A stretch of 64,000 bases of DNA from Lelliottia nimipressuralis (GCF_004115925.1 NZ_SDDX01000001.1:124001-188000), one strand, 5' to 3'. Shown: positions 33,415 to 44,314, counted from the first letter of the stretch. Made by a program: numbers and translations. Notes: generated by a model from the sequence alone, not told the origin.

Positions 33415-34425
33415 ATGTACTACCCCTTCGTTCGTAAAGCCCTTTTTCAGCTCGATCCAGAGCGCGCTCATGAATTGACATTCCAGCAGTTACGCCGCAT
33501 TACAGGAACGCCTCTTGAGGCGCTGGTGCGCCAGAAAGTGCAGGAAAAACCTGTCCAGTGCATGGGCCTGACGTTTAAGAACCCACTGGGTCTGGCAGCA
33601 GGTCTCGACAAAAATGGTGAGTGCATTGACGCCCTTGGCGCGATGGGGTTTGGCTCCATCGAAGTGGGCACCGTGACGCCGCGCGCGCAGGATGGGAACG
33701 ACAAGCCGCGCCTGTTCCGCCTGGTTGAAGCAGAAGGTTTGATCAACCGGATGGGCTTCAATAACCACGGTGTTGATCATCTGGTAGAGAACGTTAAAAA
33801 AGCCCATTTTGACGGTGTGCTGGGAATTAATATCGGGAAAAATAAAGATACGCCGGTTGAGCAGGGTAAAGATGACTATCTGATTTGTATGGAAAAAGTC
33901 TATGCCTATGCCGGTTATATCGCGATAAATATCTCTTCGCCAAATACCCCTGGTTTGCGTACGCTGCAATATGGTGAAGCGCTGGACGATCTGTTAAGTG
34001 CGATTAAAAATAAACAGAATGAACTCCAGGCGACCCATCATAAATATGTTCCGATCGCGGTTAAGATCGCCCCGGATCTTTCTGTCGAAGAATTGATCCA
34101 GGTTGCCGACAGTTTGGTTCGCCATAATATTGATGGTGTTATTGCCACCAATACTACGCTCGATCGCGCCCTCGTGCAGGGAATGAAAAACTGCGACGAA
34201 ATGGGTGGCTTAAGTGGTCGGCCGGTACAATTAAAAAGCACCGAAATTATTCGTGCCTTGTCGGCGGAATTAAAAGGTCGCTTACCGATCATCGGCGTGG
34301 GCGGGATCGACTCTGTCATCGCGGCTCGCGAGAAGATGGCGGCAGGTGCCTCACTGGTGCAAATCTATTCCGGCTTTATTTTTAAAGGCCCACAATTGAT
34401 AAAAGAAATCGTTAATCATATCTAA
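33415..34425 (+). CDS. pyrD: Dihydroorotate dehydrogenase (quinone) PyrD
   Basis: A class 2 dihydroorotate dehydrogenase, peripheral on the inner membrane, coupling orotate formation to quinone reduction in pyrimidine synthesis. The 336 residues equal the E. coli length. The N-terminal helices (about 1-40) serve quinone access. FMN-site segments include [10 protein letters not shown] and GVGGIDS; the catalytic base is Ser175 in [11 protein letters not shown]. In E. coli K-12 a fimbrial cluster separates ssuE from pyrD; none is present here. Confidence 0.98.
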   Translation: MYYPFVRKALFQLDPERAHELTFQQLRRITGTPLEALVRQKVQEKPVQCMGLTFKNPLGLAAGLDKNGECIDALGAMGFGSIEVGTVTPRAQDGNDKPRLFRLVEAEGLINRMGFNNHGVDHLVENVKKAHFDGVLGINIGKNKDTPVEQGKDDYLICMEKVYAYAGYIAINISSPNTPGLRTLQYGEALDDLLSAIKNKQNELQATHHKYVPIAVKIAPDLSVEELIQVADSLVRHNIDGVIATNTTLDRALVQGMKNCDEMGGLSGRPVQLKSTEIIRALSAELKGRLPIIGVGGIDSVIAAREKMAAGASLVQIYSGFIFKGPQLIKEIVNHI

Positions 34426-34443
34426 TCTTTTCTCCATATCAGA

Positions 34444-34477
34444 CAACCAGGGCTTTATTTCCAGCCCTGGTTGTTTT
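34444..34477 (+). terminator. Rho-independent terminator of pyrD
   Basis: CAACCAGGGCT/AGCCCTGGTTG with an eight-base loop and a TTTT tail lies 18 bases after the pyrD stop. Confidence 0.92.
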
Positions 34478-34590
34478 ATATTCCGTCTTTGTTGCTTATT
34501 TAGACATTATGGTCTTTTATTATTGATGTTATAAACGAAGCGATAATTTGGACATTTTAAGAACAGGACGTTGTGGGGAAGGAGAGGAAA

Positions 34591-35133
34591 ATGCGAATAA
34601 AACCTGACGATAACTGGCGCTGGTATTTTTGCGAAGAGCACGATCGAATGATGCTCGATTTAGCCAATGGTATGTTATTTCGCTCTCGTTTTGCTCGCCG
34701 AATGCTGACCCCGGATGCGTTTGCACCGTCAGGCTTTTGTGTTGACGATGCAGCCCTGTTTTTCTCTTTTGAAGAGAAATGCCGCGATCTTATTCTCTCT
34801 AAAGAGCAGCGTGCCGAGCTGGTGCTGAATGCGCTGGTGGCGATTCGCTTCCTGAAACCGCAGATGCCAAAAAGCTGGCACTTCCTCGCTCATGGTCAAG
34901 CATGGTCCCCGGTCACCGGCGATGCGGCCTGCGTCAATCTCAGCGATACTTCGGAAGAGGTGAGTTTGCTGGTGGTTGAGCCGGGCGAAAACGCCGCGCT
35001 CTGTTTGCTGGCGCAACCCGGCGTGGTGATTGCCGGGCGCACAATGCAATTGGGTGATGCGATTAAAGTGATGAACGACCGGCTTAAACCGCAACTGCGT
35101 ATGGATTCCTTTAGCCTCGAACAGGCTGTTTAG
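34591..35133 (+). CDS. zapC: Cell-division protein ZapC
   Basis: ZapC binds FtsZ in the cytoplasm and promotes lateral association of its filaments. The start at 34591 ([13 protein letters not shown]) has the SD GGAGAGG and gives 180 residues as in E. coli; an in-frame ATG 18 bases upstream is less likely. The TAG stop overlaps the stop of convergent ycbX by four bases. Confidence 0.95.
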   Translation: MRIKPDDNWRWYFCEEHDRMMLDLANGMLFRSRFARRMLTPDAFAPSGFCVDDAALFFSFEEKCRDLILSKEQRAELVLNALVAIRFLKPQMPKSWHFLAHGQAWSPVTGDAACVNLSDTSEEVSLLVVEPGENAALCLLAQPGVVIAGRTMQLGDAIKVMNDRLKPQLRMDSFSLEQAV

Positions 35134-36239
35134 CGCTCTAGCTGCAACGACGTTTTCGGAATGCAGCTACAGCACAGAATGGTACCATCTTCGCTTACGG
35201 CTGATTTCTTGAGTGCCGTCACTTCGCCATCGACCAGAGTGATGCGACAGCTTCCACAGATCCCCGCACGACACGAATAGGGCACGCGGATCCCCGCTTG
35301 TTCCAGCTGTTCAAGCAGTACCTGCTGATTATTCCCCTGTAACGTTTGCCCCTCCCACTGAAGCGTCACCTTTGTGACAGGCTGCGTTTCAGCTTCAAGC
35401 GCTTCTTCTTCCGGCCCTGGGCCGTAAACTCGGGCAGGACCCGTTGCGAGGATCTCAATCTCGTCGCCGACGCGAATCACGCCGCTGGAGCGTGGGATCA
35501 GGTTCTGACCAAAATCGACATCGCCGTTATCCTGTGCGGTGCGGAAAGACTGCAATGTTTTCAGCGGCTCGCCGGAAGGGTGTTTTTGCCCTTTTTCCGG
35601 GCTGATAGTGGTGAAAATGCAGCGGCTGCACGGTTTCACCACATCAAAGATCACGCTGCCGATACGGATCACTTTCCAGGTATCTTCTTCCCAGGCCTGT
35701 GCGCCCGTCACGACCAGATTCGGGCGGAACTGCTCCATCTGCACGCTGGCGGAACAGCGGTTTTGCAGATCGCGCAGGGAGGCGTCATTCGTCAGCAGAT
35801 AGGGGAAACCGTCGGCAAAGGAGAGGGGAACGGCTTCGAAACGCTTCACGCGGCGCGTAAGCTCCGGGCCGACCCAGCGCAGCTGCACCGCGCGGGAGAA
35901 GAAACCGCTCAGCCAGGTGTTAATCTCATCCGGGGCGATGCGGGCGGTGAAATGGTTACCCCACACTTCTGTCGGGGCATCAACGGGGGCAAAATCAGTA
36001 AAGCGTGCAATCACGCTTGAGCCATCCGGCGCCGTCAAATGCAGGCCGTCGTGCAGCGGAGCCGGGATAAAACGCACCATCTGCGGGAACTGGCGGGCGG
36101 TGATGAAGGTGCCGTCCGGTTCGGTAATCATAAATATGCGATCGAAGGCAAAGCCGCTGACGTCAGCAAGCGCGTGGGTCAGGCCAATACCACGCATGGA
36201 TTTGACCGGATGAATAAAAAGCCTGGATAACGTCGCCAC
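35130..36239 (-). CDS. ycbX: YcbX, MOSC-domain protein with 2Fe-2S ferredoxin tail
   Basis: A molybdenum-cofactor protein that reduces N-hydroxylated base analogues such as 6-N-hydroxylaminopurine in E. coli, with CysJ as electron source. The N-terminal MOSC beta-barrel and MOSC domain cover about 1-260, including CSRCIFTTI (putative Moco Cys). The C-terminal ferredoxin domain (about 285-369) has the cluster ligands in [11 protein letters not shown] and LCCSC. The length is 369 residues. Confidence 0.94.
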   Translation of the reverse strand: MATLSRLFIHPVKSMRGIGLTHALADVSGFAFDRIFMITEPDGTFITARQFPQMVRFIPAPLHDGLHLTAPDGSSVIARFTDFAPVDAPTEVWGNHFTARIAPDEINTWLSGFFSRAVQLRWVGPELTRRVKRFEAVPLSFADGFPYLLTNDASLRDLQNRCSASVQMEQFRPNLVVTGAQAWEEDTWKVIRIGSVIFDVVKPCSRCIFTTISPEKGQKHPSGEPLKTLQSFRTAQDNGDVDFGQNLIPRSSGVIRVGDEIEILATGPARVYGPGPEEEALEAETQPVTKVTLQWEGQTLQGNNQQVLLEQLEQAGIRVPYSCRAGICGSCRITLVDGEVTALKKSAVSEDGTILCCSCIPKTSLQLER

Positions 36240-36281
36240 TGTTCACGCCCTCGAACGATTTGAAAATAAGCCTTCAACTTT

Positions 36282-36309
36282 ATGACATAGAGCGCATATT
36301 AGCTATAAT
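36282..36309 (+). promoter_or_regulatory. sigma70 promoter of rlmL
   Basis: ATGACA (36282-36287) and a perfect TATAAT (36304-36309) are separated by 16 bases. The start site would fall about 28 bases before the rlmL ATG. Confidence 0.75.
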
Positions 36310-36343
36310 GCGCAGCAATTTTCTACGAGTAATAAGTGACGAT

Positions 36344-38452
36344 ATGAATTCTCTGTTTGCCAGTACGGCCCGTGGGCTGGAAGAGCTGTTAAAAACTGAA
36401 CTGGAAAGCCTTGGCGCGCTTGAGTGTCAGGTGGTTCAGGGTGGTGTCCACTTTGAGGGCGACACACGGCTTATTTACCAGAGCCTGATGTGGAGTCGCC
36501 TGGCGTCGCGCATCATGTTGCCGCTGGGTGCCTGCAAGGTCTACAGCGACCTTGATCTGTATCTCGGCGTGCAAGCGATCGACTGGACAGAGATTTTCGC
36601 CCCGGGTGCGACCTTTGCCGTGCATTTCAGCGGGCTGAACGACGAAATCCGTAATAGCCAGTACGGTGCACTGAAGGTGAAAGACGCCATCGTCGACAGC
36701 TTCACGCGTAAAAATCTTGAGCGCCCGAACGTCGATCGTGAAAATCCCGATCTGCGCATCAACGTGTGGCTCAATAAAGAGACCGCCAATATTTCTCTGG
36801 ATCTCTGCGGCGAAGGCCTGCACCAGCGCGGTTACCGCGATCGCGCCGGTATTGCGCCGATCAAAGAAAACCTGGCTGCGGCCATTGTGATGCGCTCTGG
36901 CTGGCTGCCGGGCACGCCGATGATCGACCCAATGTGCGGTTCCGGCACCTTGCTGATTGAAGCGGCCATGCTGGCCACCGACCGCGCGCCAGGATTGCAT
37001 CGCGGGCAGTGGGGCTTTAGCGGCTGGGCACAGCATGACGACGCCATCTGGAAAGAGGTCAAAGCCGAAGCACAGGTCCGTGCACGTAAAGGCCTGGCTG
37101 ATTACACTTCCCGTTTCTACGGCTCGGACAGCGACGCTCGCGTAATTGAACGCGCGCGCAGCAACGCCCGCCGCGCTGGTATCGGCGAACTGATCGACTT
37201 CGAGGTGAAAGACGTCTCCCAGTTAACCAACCCGCTGCCGAAAGGCCCTTACGGTACGGTGATCAGTAACCCGCCGTACGGCGAACGTCTCGATAGCGAA
37301 CCGGCACTGATTGCGCTGCACAGCCTGCTCGGTCGCACCATGAAAGATTATTTCGGCGGCTGGAATCTGTCGCTGTTTAGCGGTTCTCCTGAGCTGCTAA
37401 GCTGCCTCCAGCTCCGCGCCGAGCGTCAGTTCAAAGCTAAAAACGGCCCGCTGGACTGCGTACAGAAAAACTACCATCTGACCGAGAAAGATGGCGACAG
37501 CAAGCCATCAACGGTGGCAGAAGACTACGCTAACCGTCTGCGTAAGAATCTGAAGAAATTCGAAAAATGGGCGAAACAGGAAGGCATTGAATGCTATCGC
37601 ATTTACGATGCCGATTTGCCGGAATATAACGTTGCGGTAGACCGCTATGCGGACTGGGTCGTGGTGCAGGAATACGCTGCGCCGAAAACCATTGATGCCC
37701 AAAAAGCGCGCCAGCGTTTGCTGGACATCATCGCGGCGACAATTGGCGTGATGGGCATTGCGCCGAACAAACTGGTCCTGAAGACCCGTGAGCGTCAGAA
37801 AGGGACCAATCAGTATCAGAAAATGGGCGATAAGGGCGACTTTATCGAGGTGGGCGAATACAATGCGCGCCTGTGGGTGAACCTGACAGACTATCTCGAC
37901 ACCGGTCTGTTCCTCGATCACCGTATTGCGCGTCGTATGCTGGGCCAGATGAGCAAAGGGAAAGACTTCCTGAACCTGTTCGCTTATACCGGCAGCGCCA
38001 GCGTTCATGCGGGCCTGGGCGGTGCGCGTAGCACCACCACGGTAGACATGTCGCGTACCTATCTGGAGTGGGCGGAGCGCAACCTGCGTCTCAACGGCCT
38101 GACCGGTCGTCAGCATCGTCTGCTGCAGGCCGATGTACTGGGCTGGCTGCGCGATACGGATGAACAGTTCGATCTGATCTTCATCGATCCGCCGACCTTC
38201 TCCAACTCCAAGCGTATGGAAGACACCTTCGACGTTCAGCGCGATCACCTGCGTCTGATGACCGACCTGAAACGTCTGCTGCGTAAAGGCGGCACCATTA
38301 TGTTCTCGAACAACAAACGCGGCTTCCGCATGGACAATGACGGGCTGGAAAAACTGGGGCTGAAAGCACAAGAAATCAGTCAAAAAACGCTGTCTCAGGA
38401 CTTCGCCCGTAACCGTCAAATTCACAACTGCTGGTTAATTACCGCAGTCTGA
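36344..38452 (+). CDS. rlmL: Bifunctional 23S rRNA methyltransferase RlmKL
   Basis: One protein carrying two 23S rRNA methyltransferases: the N-terminal part (RlmL) makes m2G2445, the C-terminal part (RlmK) makes m7G2069. A THUMP domain (about 45-155) precedes the first catalytic domain with [14 protein letters not shown] and NPPYGERL. The second has [15 protein letters not shown] and [11 protein letters not shown]. The start at 36344 ([15 protein letters not shown]) gives 702 residues, as in E. coli; upstream in-frame codons lie in the promoter. uup follows after 12 bases. Confidence 0.97.
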   Translation: MNSLFASTARGLEELLKTELESLGALECQVVQGGVHFEGDTRLIYQSLMWSRLASRIMLPLGACKVYSDLDLYLGVQAIDWTEIFAPGATFAVHFSGLNDEIRNSQYGALKVKDAIVDSFTRKNLERPNVDRENPDLRINVWLNKETANISLDLCGEGLHQRGYRDRAGIAPIKENLAAAIVMRSGWLPGTPMIDPMCGSGTLLIEAAMLATDRAPGLHRGQWGFSGWAQHDDAIWKEVKAEAQVRARKGLADYTSRFYGSDSDARVIERARSNARRAGIGELIDFEVKDVSQLTNPLPKGPYGTVISNPPYGERLDSEPALIALHSLLGRTMKDYFGGWNLSLFSGSPELLSCLQLRAERQFKAKNGPLDCVQKNYHLTEKDGDSKPSTVAEDYANRLRKNLKKFEKWAKQEGIECYRIYDADLPEYNVAVDRYADWVVVQEYAAPKTIDAQKARQRLLDIIAATIGVMGIAPNKLVLKTRERQKGTNQYQKMGDKGDFIEVGEYNARLWVNLTDYLDTGLFLDHRIARRMLGQMSKGKDFLNLFAYTGSASVHAGLGGARSTTTVDMSRTYLEWAERNLRLNGLTGRQHRLLQADVLGWLRDTDEQFDLIFIDPPTFSNSKRMEDTFDVQRDHLRLMTDLKRLLRKGGTIMFSNNKRGFRMDNDGLEKLGLKAQEISQKTLSQDFARNRQIHNCWLITAV

Positions 38453-38464
38453 AAGGAAATTTAA

Positions 38465-40372
38465 ATGTCATTAATTAGCATGCACGGCGCATGGCTGTCC
38501 TTCAGCGATGCGCCACTTCTCGACGATACAGAATTGCACATCGAAGACAACGAACGCGTCTGTCTGGTGGGCCGTAACGGCGCGGGTAAATCCACGCTGA
38601 TGAAGATCCTCAACCGTGAGCAGGGCCTGGACGATGGGCGTATCGTCTATGAGCAGGATCTGATCGTTTCTCGTCTGCAACAGGATCCGCCGCGCAACGT
38701 CGCGGGCAGCGTCTATGATTTTGTCGCCGAAGGGATCTCCGAGCAGGCCGAATACCTGAAGGGGTATCACGATATTTCGCATCTGGTGATGACCGATCCG
38801 AGCGAAAAAAACCTCAACGAGATGGCGCGCCTGCAGGATTTGCTGGATCACCACGGCCTGTGGCAGCTGGAAGACCGCATCAATGAAGTGCTGGAGCAGC
38901 TTGGCCTTGAGGCCGATATGGCGCTGGCTTCTCTGTCTGGTGGCTGGCTGCGTAAAGCGGCGCTGGGCCGCGCACTGGTCTGCGGGCCAAAAGTGCTACT
39001 GCTCGATGAACCGACGAACCACCTGGATATCGAAACCATCGACTGGCTGGAAGGGTTCCTGAAAACCTTCAATGGCACCATTATCTTTATCTCGCACGAC
39101 CGTTCGTTTATCCGCAATATGGCCACCCGTATTGTCGATCTCGATCGTGGCAAGCTGGTCACGTATCCGGGCGATTACGACACTTATCTGCTGGAAAAAG
39201 AAGAGAACCTGCGCGTTGAAGAGCTGCAAAACGCCGAGTTTGATCGCAAACTGGCGCAGGAAGAGGTGTGGATCCGTCAGGGCATCAAAGCACGTCGTAC
39301 GCGTAACGAAGGCCGCGTGCGTGCGCTGAAAGCGATGCGTAACGAACGCAGCCAGCGCCGTGAAGTGATGGGCAGCGCGAAGATGCAGGTCGAAGAGGCC
39401 TCTCGTTCCGGCAAAATTGTCTTCGAAATGGAAAACGTGAACTACCAGGTCGACGGCAAAGTGCTGGTGACCGATTTCTCCGCGCAGGTTCAGCGCGGCG
39501 ATAAAATTGCGCTGATCGGCCCGAACGGCTGCGGTAAATCCACGCTACTGAAACTGATGCTCGGCCAGTTACAGGCTGACAGCGGCCGTGTTCACTGCGG
39601 GACCAAACTGGAAGTGGCCTATTTCGATCAGCACCGTACTGAGCTTGATCCTGAAAGAACGGTGATGGATAACCTGGCAGAGGGCAAGCAAGAGGTGATG
39701 GTTAACGGGAAACCGCGCCATGTGCTGGGCTATCTGCAGGACTTCCTGTTCCATCCAAAACGCGCCATGACGCCTGTTCGCGCGCTCTCCGGTGGGGAAC
39801 GTAACCGACTTCTGCTGGCGCGTTTGTTCCTGAAACCCAGCAACCTGTTGATTCTCGATGAACCGACGAACGATCTGGATGTCGAAACCCTGGAACTGCT
39901 CGAAGAGCTGATCGACGGCTATCAAGGCACCGTGATGCTGGTGAGCCACGACCGTCAGTTTGTGGACAACACCGTCACCGAATGCTGGATTTTTGAAGGC
40001 GAAGGTCGTATTGGTCAGTATGTGGGCGGTTATCAGGACGCGCGTGGGCAACAGGCGCAATCCTTGGCGCATAAACAGTCCAAATCTAAAACGGGCTCGC
40101 AACCGTCTGTCGCAAAAGCAGAAACTGTCAAAAAGCCGACGGTTAAAATGAGCTATAACCTGCAGCGCGAACTGGAAGGGTTGCCGCAGCGTCTTGAAGA
40201 GCTGGAAACGCAACTGGAATCATTACAGGCTCAAGTTGCTGATGCATCCTTCTTTAGCCAGCCACACGACTATACTCAGAAAATATTGGCAGAGCTTTCC
40301 CAGGCCGAAAAGGCGCTGGAAGAGGCATTTGAGCGCTGGGAGTACCTTGAGGCACTCAAAAACGGCGCATAA
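38465..40372 (+). CDS. uup: ABC-F ATPase Uup
   Basis: A cytoplasmic ABC-F protein with two tandem ATPase domains and no membrane part. Walker A motifs are GRNGAGKST near 36 and GPNGCGKST near 354; signatures are LSGGWLRKAALGRAL and LSGGERNRLLLARL. Both Walker B segments read LDEPTNxLD. A C-terminal coiled coil (about 560-635) binds DNA in E. coli. Loss of Uup raises transposon precise excision; a ribosome role is likely. The length is 635 residues as in E. coli. Confidence 0.97.
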   Translation: MSLISMHGAWLSFSDAPLLDDTELHIEDNERVCLVGRNGAGKSTLMKILNREQGLDDGRIVYEQDLIVSRLQQDPPRNVAGSVYDFVAEGISEQAEYLKGYHDISHLVMTDPSEKNLNEMARLQDLLDHHGLWQLEDRINEVLEQLGLEADMALASLSGGWLRKAALGRALVCGPKVLLLDEPTNHLDIETIDWLEGFLKTFNGTIIFISHDRSFIRNMATRIVDLDRGKLVTYPGDYDTYLLEKEENLRVEELQNAEFDRKLAQEEVWIRQGIKARRTRNEGRVRALKAMRNERSQRREVMGSAKMQVEEASRSGKIVFEMENVNYQVDGKVLVTDFSAQVQRGDKIALIGPNGCGKSTLLKLMLGQLQADSGRVHCGTKLEVAYFDQHRTELDPERTVMDNLAEGKQEVMVNGKPRHVLGYLQDFLFHPKRAMTPVRALSGGERNRLLLARLFLKPSNLLILDEPTNDLDVETLELLEELIDGYQGTVMLVSHDRQFVDNTVTECWIFEGEGRIGQYVGGYQDARGQQAQSLAHKQSKSKTGSQPSVAKAETVKKPTVKMSYNLQRELEGLPQRLEELETQLESLQAQVADASFFSQPHDYTQKILAELSQAEKALEEAFERWEYLEALKNGA

Positions 40373-40385
40373 ACAGGGATACCCG

Positions 40386-41639
40386 ATGTGTGATCAGCAC
40401 CATGCCGACCGGCATATTTTATGCTCGCAATGCGATATGCTCGTGGCGCTGCCTGAGATGGGTCACGGACATAAGGCGGCATGCCCCCGTTGTGGGGCAA
40501 CGCTGACGACAGAGTGGGACGCGCCAAGGCAGCGTCCCACTGCTTATGCGCTTGCGGCACTGTTTATGCTGCTGCTCTCGAATCTTTTTCCGTTCATCTA
40601 TATGAAAGTCGGCGGGATGACCAGCGAAGTCAATTTGCTGGAGATCCCAGGCGTCATGTTCTCGGAAGATTACGCCAGCCTTGGTACCTTCTTTCTTCTC
40701 TTTGTGCAAATCGTTCCGGCGTTTTGTCTGGTCGTGATTTTACTGCTGGTAAACCGCGTCCGGATGCCCATTAAAGTCAAAATCCTGCTTGCCCGAATTC
40801 TTTTCCAGCTGAAAAGCTGGGGGATGGCGGAGATTTTCCTCGCGGGGATTCTGGTCAGTTTTGTGAAGCTGATGGCCTATGGCGACGTCGGCATCGGCAG
40901 CAGTTTTGTTCCCTGGTGTCTGTACTGCATGCTACAGCTGCGCGCCTTCCAGTGCGTCGACCGTCGCTGGGCCTGGGATGATATTGCGCCTGCGCCAACG
41001 CTAAACCAGACGGTTAAAGTGGGCGTGCCCGGGATTCGCCAGGGATTACGCTCCTGTACGTGCTGCACCGCCATTCTGCCTGCTGATGTGGAAGAGTGCC
41101 CGCGTTGTGGCACCAAGGGGCATGTGCGGCGCAAAAACAGTCTGCAATGGACGATGGCCTTACTGGTCACCTCCATCATGCTTTATCTGCCGGCCAATAT
41201 TTTACCCATCATGATCACCGATCTGCTGGGAGATAAAATGCCTTCGACGATCCTGGCCGGGGTGGTGTTGCTGTGGGGCGAGGGATCTTATCCGGTGGCG
41301 ATGGTGATTTTCATTGCCAGTATTATGGTTCCCACCTTAAAGATGATCGCGATTGCCTGGCTGTGCTGGGATGCCAAAGGCCATGGAAAGCGCGACAGCG
41401 AACGCATGCATCTGATTTATGAAGTCGTCGAATTTGTTGGCCGTTGGTCAATGATCGACGTGTTTGTGATTGCCGTTCTCTCCGCGCTGGTGCGCATGGG
41501 TGGACTGATGAGTATTTATCCCGCTATGGGCGCGCTGATGTTTGCGTTGGTCGTTGTCATGACGATGTTTGCGGCCCTGACTTTCGATCCGCGTTTATCC
41601 TGGGATCGTGAGCCAGAGTCAAGCCATGAGGAAGAGTGA
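40386..41639 (+). CDS. pqiA: Intermembrane lipid transport protein PqiA
   Basis: The inner-membrane partner of the MCE protein PqiB in a lipid-transport system spanning the envelope. It has 417 residues and two PqiA domains, each starting with zinc-type cysteines (CSQC..CPRC near 13-40 and CTCC..CPRC near 225-245) followed by about four membrane helices. The start at 40386 (MCDQHHADRHILCSQC) matches E. coli; the frame is open upstream inside uup. The gap to uup is 13 bases and the end overlaps no pqiB codon. Confidence 0.96.
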   Translation: MCDQHHADRHILCSQCDMLVALPEMGHGHKAACPRCGATLTTEWDAPRQRPTAYALAALFMLLLSNLFPFIYMKVGGMTSEVNLLEIPGVMFSEDYASLGTFFLLFVQIVPAFCLVVILLLVNRVRMPIKVKILLARILFQLKSWGMAEIFLAGILVSFVKLMAYGDVGIGSSFVPWCLYCMLQLRAFQCVDRRWAWDDIAPAPTLNQTVKVGVPGIRQGLRSCTCCTAILPADVEECPRCGTKGHVRRKNSLQWTMALLVTSIMLYLPANILPIMITDLLGDKMPSTILAGVVLLWGEGSYPVAMVIFIASIMVPTLKMIAIAWLCWDAKGHGKRDSERMHLIYEVVEFVGRWSMIDVFVIAVLSALVRMGGLMSIYPAMGALMFALVVVMTMFAALTFDPRLSWDREPESSHEEE

Positions 41640-41643
41640 AAGC

Positions 41644-43281
41644 ATGGAAAATAAGAGTGGAGAGGCGAAAGTGCAGAAGGTCAAGAACTGGTCGCCGGTG
41701 TGGATCTTCCCCATCGTCACAGCGCTGATCGGAGCCTGGATCCTGTTTTATCATTACAGCCATCAAGGGCCGGAAGTGACGCTGATCACGACTAACGCCG
41801 AAGGCATTGAAGGGGGCAAAACCACCATCAAGAGCCGCAGCGTTGACGTGGGTGTCGTCGAGAGTGCGACGCTGACTGACGATCTCACGCACGTTGAAAT
41901 CAAAGCGCGCCTTCATTCCGGCATGGAGAAGCTGCTGCATGGCGATTCCGTCTTCTGGGTGGTCAAACCGCAGGTAGGACGCGAAGGGATCAGCGGCCTG
42001 GGTACGCTGCTTTCCGGGGCTTACATTGAGCTTCAGCCCGGCGCGAAGGGCAGCCAGCCTGGACATTATCAACTGCTGGATGCACCGCCGCTTGCGCCGC
42101 CAGACGCGAAAGGTATTCGCGTGACCCTCGACAGCAAGAAAGCGGGGCAGCTCAGCCCTGGCGATCCGGTGCTGTTCCGTGGTTACCGCGTGGGCTCGGT
42201 GGAAACCAGTACCTTCGATGCGCAAAAACGCACTATCAGCTATCAGCTGTTTATCAATGCGCCAAACGACCGTCTGGTGACCAGCAACGTACGCTTCTGG
42301 AAAGACAGCGGTATCGCGGTGGATCTGACGTCGGCGGGGATGCGCGTAGAGATGGGTTCTCTGACCACGCTGTTTGGCGGCGGGGTGAGTTTTGATGTGC
42401 CTGAGGGAATTGATCTGGGGCAGCCGGTCGCGCCGAAAACCGCGTTCAGACTGTTTGACGATCAGAAAAGCATTCAGGATGCGCTCTATACCGATCATGT
42501 CGACTATCTGATGTTCTTCAAGGACTCTGTTCGCGGCCTGCAGCCAGGTGCGCCGGTAGAATTCCGCGGTATCCGCCTGGGTACAGTAGGTCAGGTGCCG
42601 TACTTTGTGCCGGGTCTGAATCAGGTACTGGATGACGACTATCGTATCCCAGTGTTGATTCGCATTGAACCAGAACGGTTACTGGCCCAGATTGGTCAGA
42701 ACCAGGATATCGGTACGCATATTAATCAGCTGTTGAGTCGCGGGTTACGTGGCTCGCTGAAAACCGGCAACCTGGTGACGGGCGCCCTGTATGTGGATAT
42801 GGACTTTTATCCGAAAGCGCCAGCGATTACCGGTGCGCGTGAATTCGGTGGTTATACCATTATCCCAACCGTCAGCAGCGGTCTGGCGCAGATCCAGCAG
42901 CGCCTGATGGAGACTCTGGATAAGATTAACAACCTGCCGTTGAATCCAATGCTTGAGCAAGCGACCAACAGCCTGACGGAAAGCCAGGCCACGATGCGTC
43001 GTCTGCAAACCACTCTGGATAACATCAACAAAATTACGGCTAACCAGTCGATGCAGCAGCTTCCGCAGGATATGCAGAAAACGCTGCGTGAGCTTAACCG
43101 CAGTATGCAAGGCTTCCAGCCAGGTTCGGCGGCGTATAACAAGATGGTAGCGGATATGCAGCGCCTGGATCAGGTCCTGCGCGAACTGCAGCCGGTTCTG
43201 AAAACGCTGAATGAGAAGAGCAACGCGCTGGTATTTGAAGCGAAGGACAAAAAAGATCCTGAGCCGAAGAGGGCAAAATAA
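41644..43281 (+). CDS. pqiB: MCE-family lipid transport protein PqiB
   Basis: A 545-residue protein anchored by an N-terminal helix (NWSPVWIFPIVTALIGAW). Three MCE domains in a row (about 40-130, 155-245 and 280-390) stack as hexameric rings in E. coli to form a tunnel across the periplasm. A C-terminal helical needle (about 430-530, rich in Gln, Leu and Asn) follows. The start at 41644 (MENKSGEAKVQKVKN) fits E. coli; an earlier in-frame ATG at 41608 lies inside pqiA. Confidence 0.96.
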   Translation: MENKSGEAKVQKVKNWSPVWIFPIVTALIGAWILFYHYSHQGPEVTLITTNAEGIEGGKTTIKSRSVDVGVVESATLTDDLTHVEIKARLHSGMEKLLHGDSVFWVVKPQVGREGISGLGTLLSGAYIELQPGAKGSQPGHYQLLDAPPLAPPDAKGIRVTLDSKKAGQLSPGDPVLFRGYRVGSVETSTFDAQKRTISYQLFINAPNDRLVTSNVRFWKDSGIAVDLTSAGMRVEMGSLTTLFGGGVSFDVPEGIDLGQPVAPKTAFRLFDDQKSIQDALYTDHVDYLMFFKDSVRGLQPGAPVEFRGIRLGTVGQVPYFVPGLNQVLDDDYRIPVLIRIEPERLLAQIGQNQDIGTHINQLLSRGLRGSLKTGNLVTGALYVDMDFYPKAPAITGAREFGGYTIIPTVSSGLAQIQQRLMETLDKINNLPLNPMLEQATNSLTESQATMRRLQTTLDNINKITANQSMQQLPQDMQKTLRELNRSMQGFQPGSAAYNKMVADMQRLDQVLRELQPVLKTLNEKSNALVFEAKDKKDPEPKRAK

Positions 43282-43847
43282 TGAAAAAATGGCTATTAAT
43301 CGTCGGAGCACTGGTTTTAACGGCCTGTAGTTCAGGAAGCGATACCAAGAGTTACTACCAGTTGCCGATGGGGGCTCAGACGGGCGGGCAAAGCAGCGCC
43401 AGCCAGGGGCATCGCCTGCTGTGGGTTGAGCAGGTCACGATCCCGGATTCCCTCGCCGGCAACGGCGTGGTGTATCAGACCAGCGACGTGCAGTATGTAA
43501 TTGCGAATAACAATCTGTGGGCCAGCCCGCTGGATCAACAGCTGCGCAATACGCTGGTGGCGAACCTGAGCAGCCAGCTTCCGGGATGGGTTGTTGCCTC
43601 ACAGCCTCTGGGCAGCGACCAGGATACCCTCAACGTCAATGTGACGGGTTTCCATGGACGCTACGATGGCAAGGTAGTGATCAGCGGTGAGTGGCTGCTG
43701 AACCATCAGGGGCAGCTGATTAAGCGCCCGTTCCATCTTGAGCTGAAACAGCAGGAGGATGGTTACGACGCTATGGTGAAAGCCCTGGCCCAGGGCTGGG
43801 CACAGGAATCTGCCAGCATCGCCCAGGAGATTTCTCGCCTGCCATAA
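43281..43847 (+). CDS. pqiC: Outer-membrane lipoprotein PqiC (YmbA)
   Basis: A 188-residue lipoprotein with lipobox LTAC|SSGS; the cysteine would carry the lipid and the following residues predict outer-membrane sorting. A DUF330 domain covers most of the mature part. It is thought to hold the distal end of the PqiB needle. The ATG shares one base with the pqiB stop (TAATG), and a terminator follows. Confidence 0.95.
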   Translation: MKKWLLIVGALVLTACSSGSDTKSYYQLPMGAQTGGQSSASQGHRLLWVEQVTIPDSLAGNGVVYQTSDVQYVIANNNLWASPLDQQLRNTLVANLSSQLPGWVVASQPLGSDQDTLNVNVTGFHGRYDGKVVISGEWLLNHQGQLIKRPFHLELKQQEDGYDAMVKALAQGWAQESASIAQEISRLP

Positions 43848-43864
43848 GCAAAATTCATGATGTT

Positions 43865-43903
43865 AAGCCGCCATCCGCGTTTCGCTGATGGCGGCTTTTT
43901 TTT
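43865..43903 (+). terminator. Rho-independent terminator of pqiABC
   Basis: AAGCCGCCAT/ATGGCGGCTT with a loop of about 13 bases and eight T lies 17 bases after pqiC. Confidence 0.92.
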
Positions 43904-44101
43904 CGGTTTTTGTTCAGGCTGTTACTTGTTCCAGCTCACAATTTTTGTACAAATGATCTTCTGTGTAGCTCACAAATATGACACTGGCGTGAATTTTGCG
44001 CATTGACGCATGGCGTGATTCGGGTTATTCGTTATCTGTGTTTGCACGTTTTGCATACACTGTTTTCTTTCCACCAGACCAAAGAATGAGGGAAACGAGG
44101 C

Positions 44102-44269
44102 ATGAAGAGACAGAAACGAGATCGCCTGGAAAGGGCTCATCAACGTGGTTATCAGGCTGGCATCGCTGGACGCTCAAAAGAAATGTGTCCTTATCAGACG
44201 ATAAATCAAAGGTCACAATGGCTGGGAGGCTGGCGAGAAGCCATCGGAGACAGGGTACTTCTTGCTTGA
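44102..44269 (+). CDS. rmf: Ribosome modulation factor RMF
   Basis: A 55-residue basic protein beginning MKRQKRDRLERAHQRGYQAG and containing EMCPYQTINQRSQWLGGWREAIGD, almost identical to E. coli RMF. It binds 30S subunits near the mRNA exit and pairs 70S ribosomes into inactive 100S dimers in stationary phase. The SD GAGGGAAACGAGG lies directly upstream. It has its own promoter region of about 200 bases after the pqi terminator; in E. coli it responds to ppGpp and growth rate. Confidence 0.97.
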   Translation: MKRQKRDRLERAHQRGYQAGIAGRSKEMCPYQTINQRSQWLGGWREAIGDRVLLA

Positions 44270-44283
44270 TAACGTCTCTTTAA

Positions 44284-44314
44284 AAAACAGAAACCTCCGC
44301 CATGCGGAGGTTTC
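44284..44314. terminator. Terminator between rmf and fabA
   Basis: A perfect GAAACCTCCGC/GCGGAGGTTTC stem with a CAT loop lies between the convergent 3' ends of rmf and fabA. An A run on the left gives a T tail on the minus strand, and TTTC follows on the plus strand. Confidence 0.85.

Noticed and set aside
43930-43980. CRP site upstream of rmf
   Set aside because: Only a half-site (CTCACAA) is visible and the TGTGA half at the proper spacing is missing.
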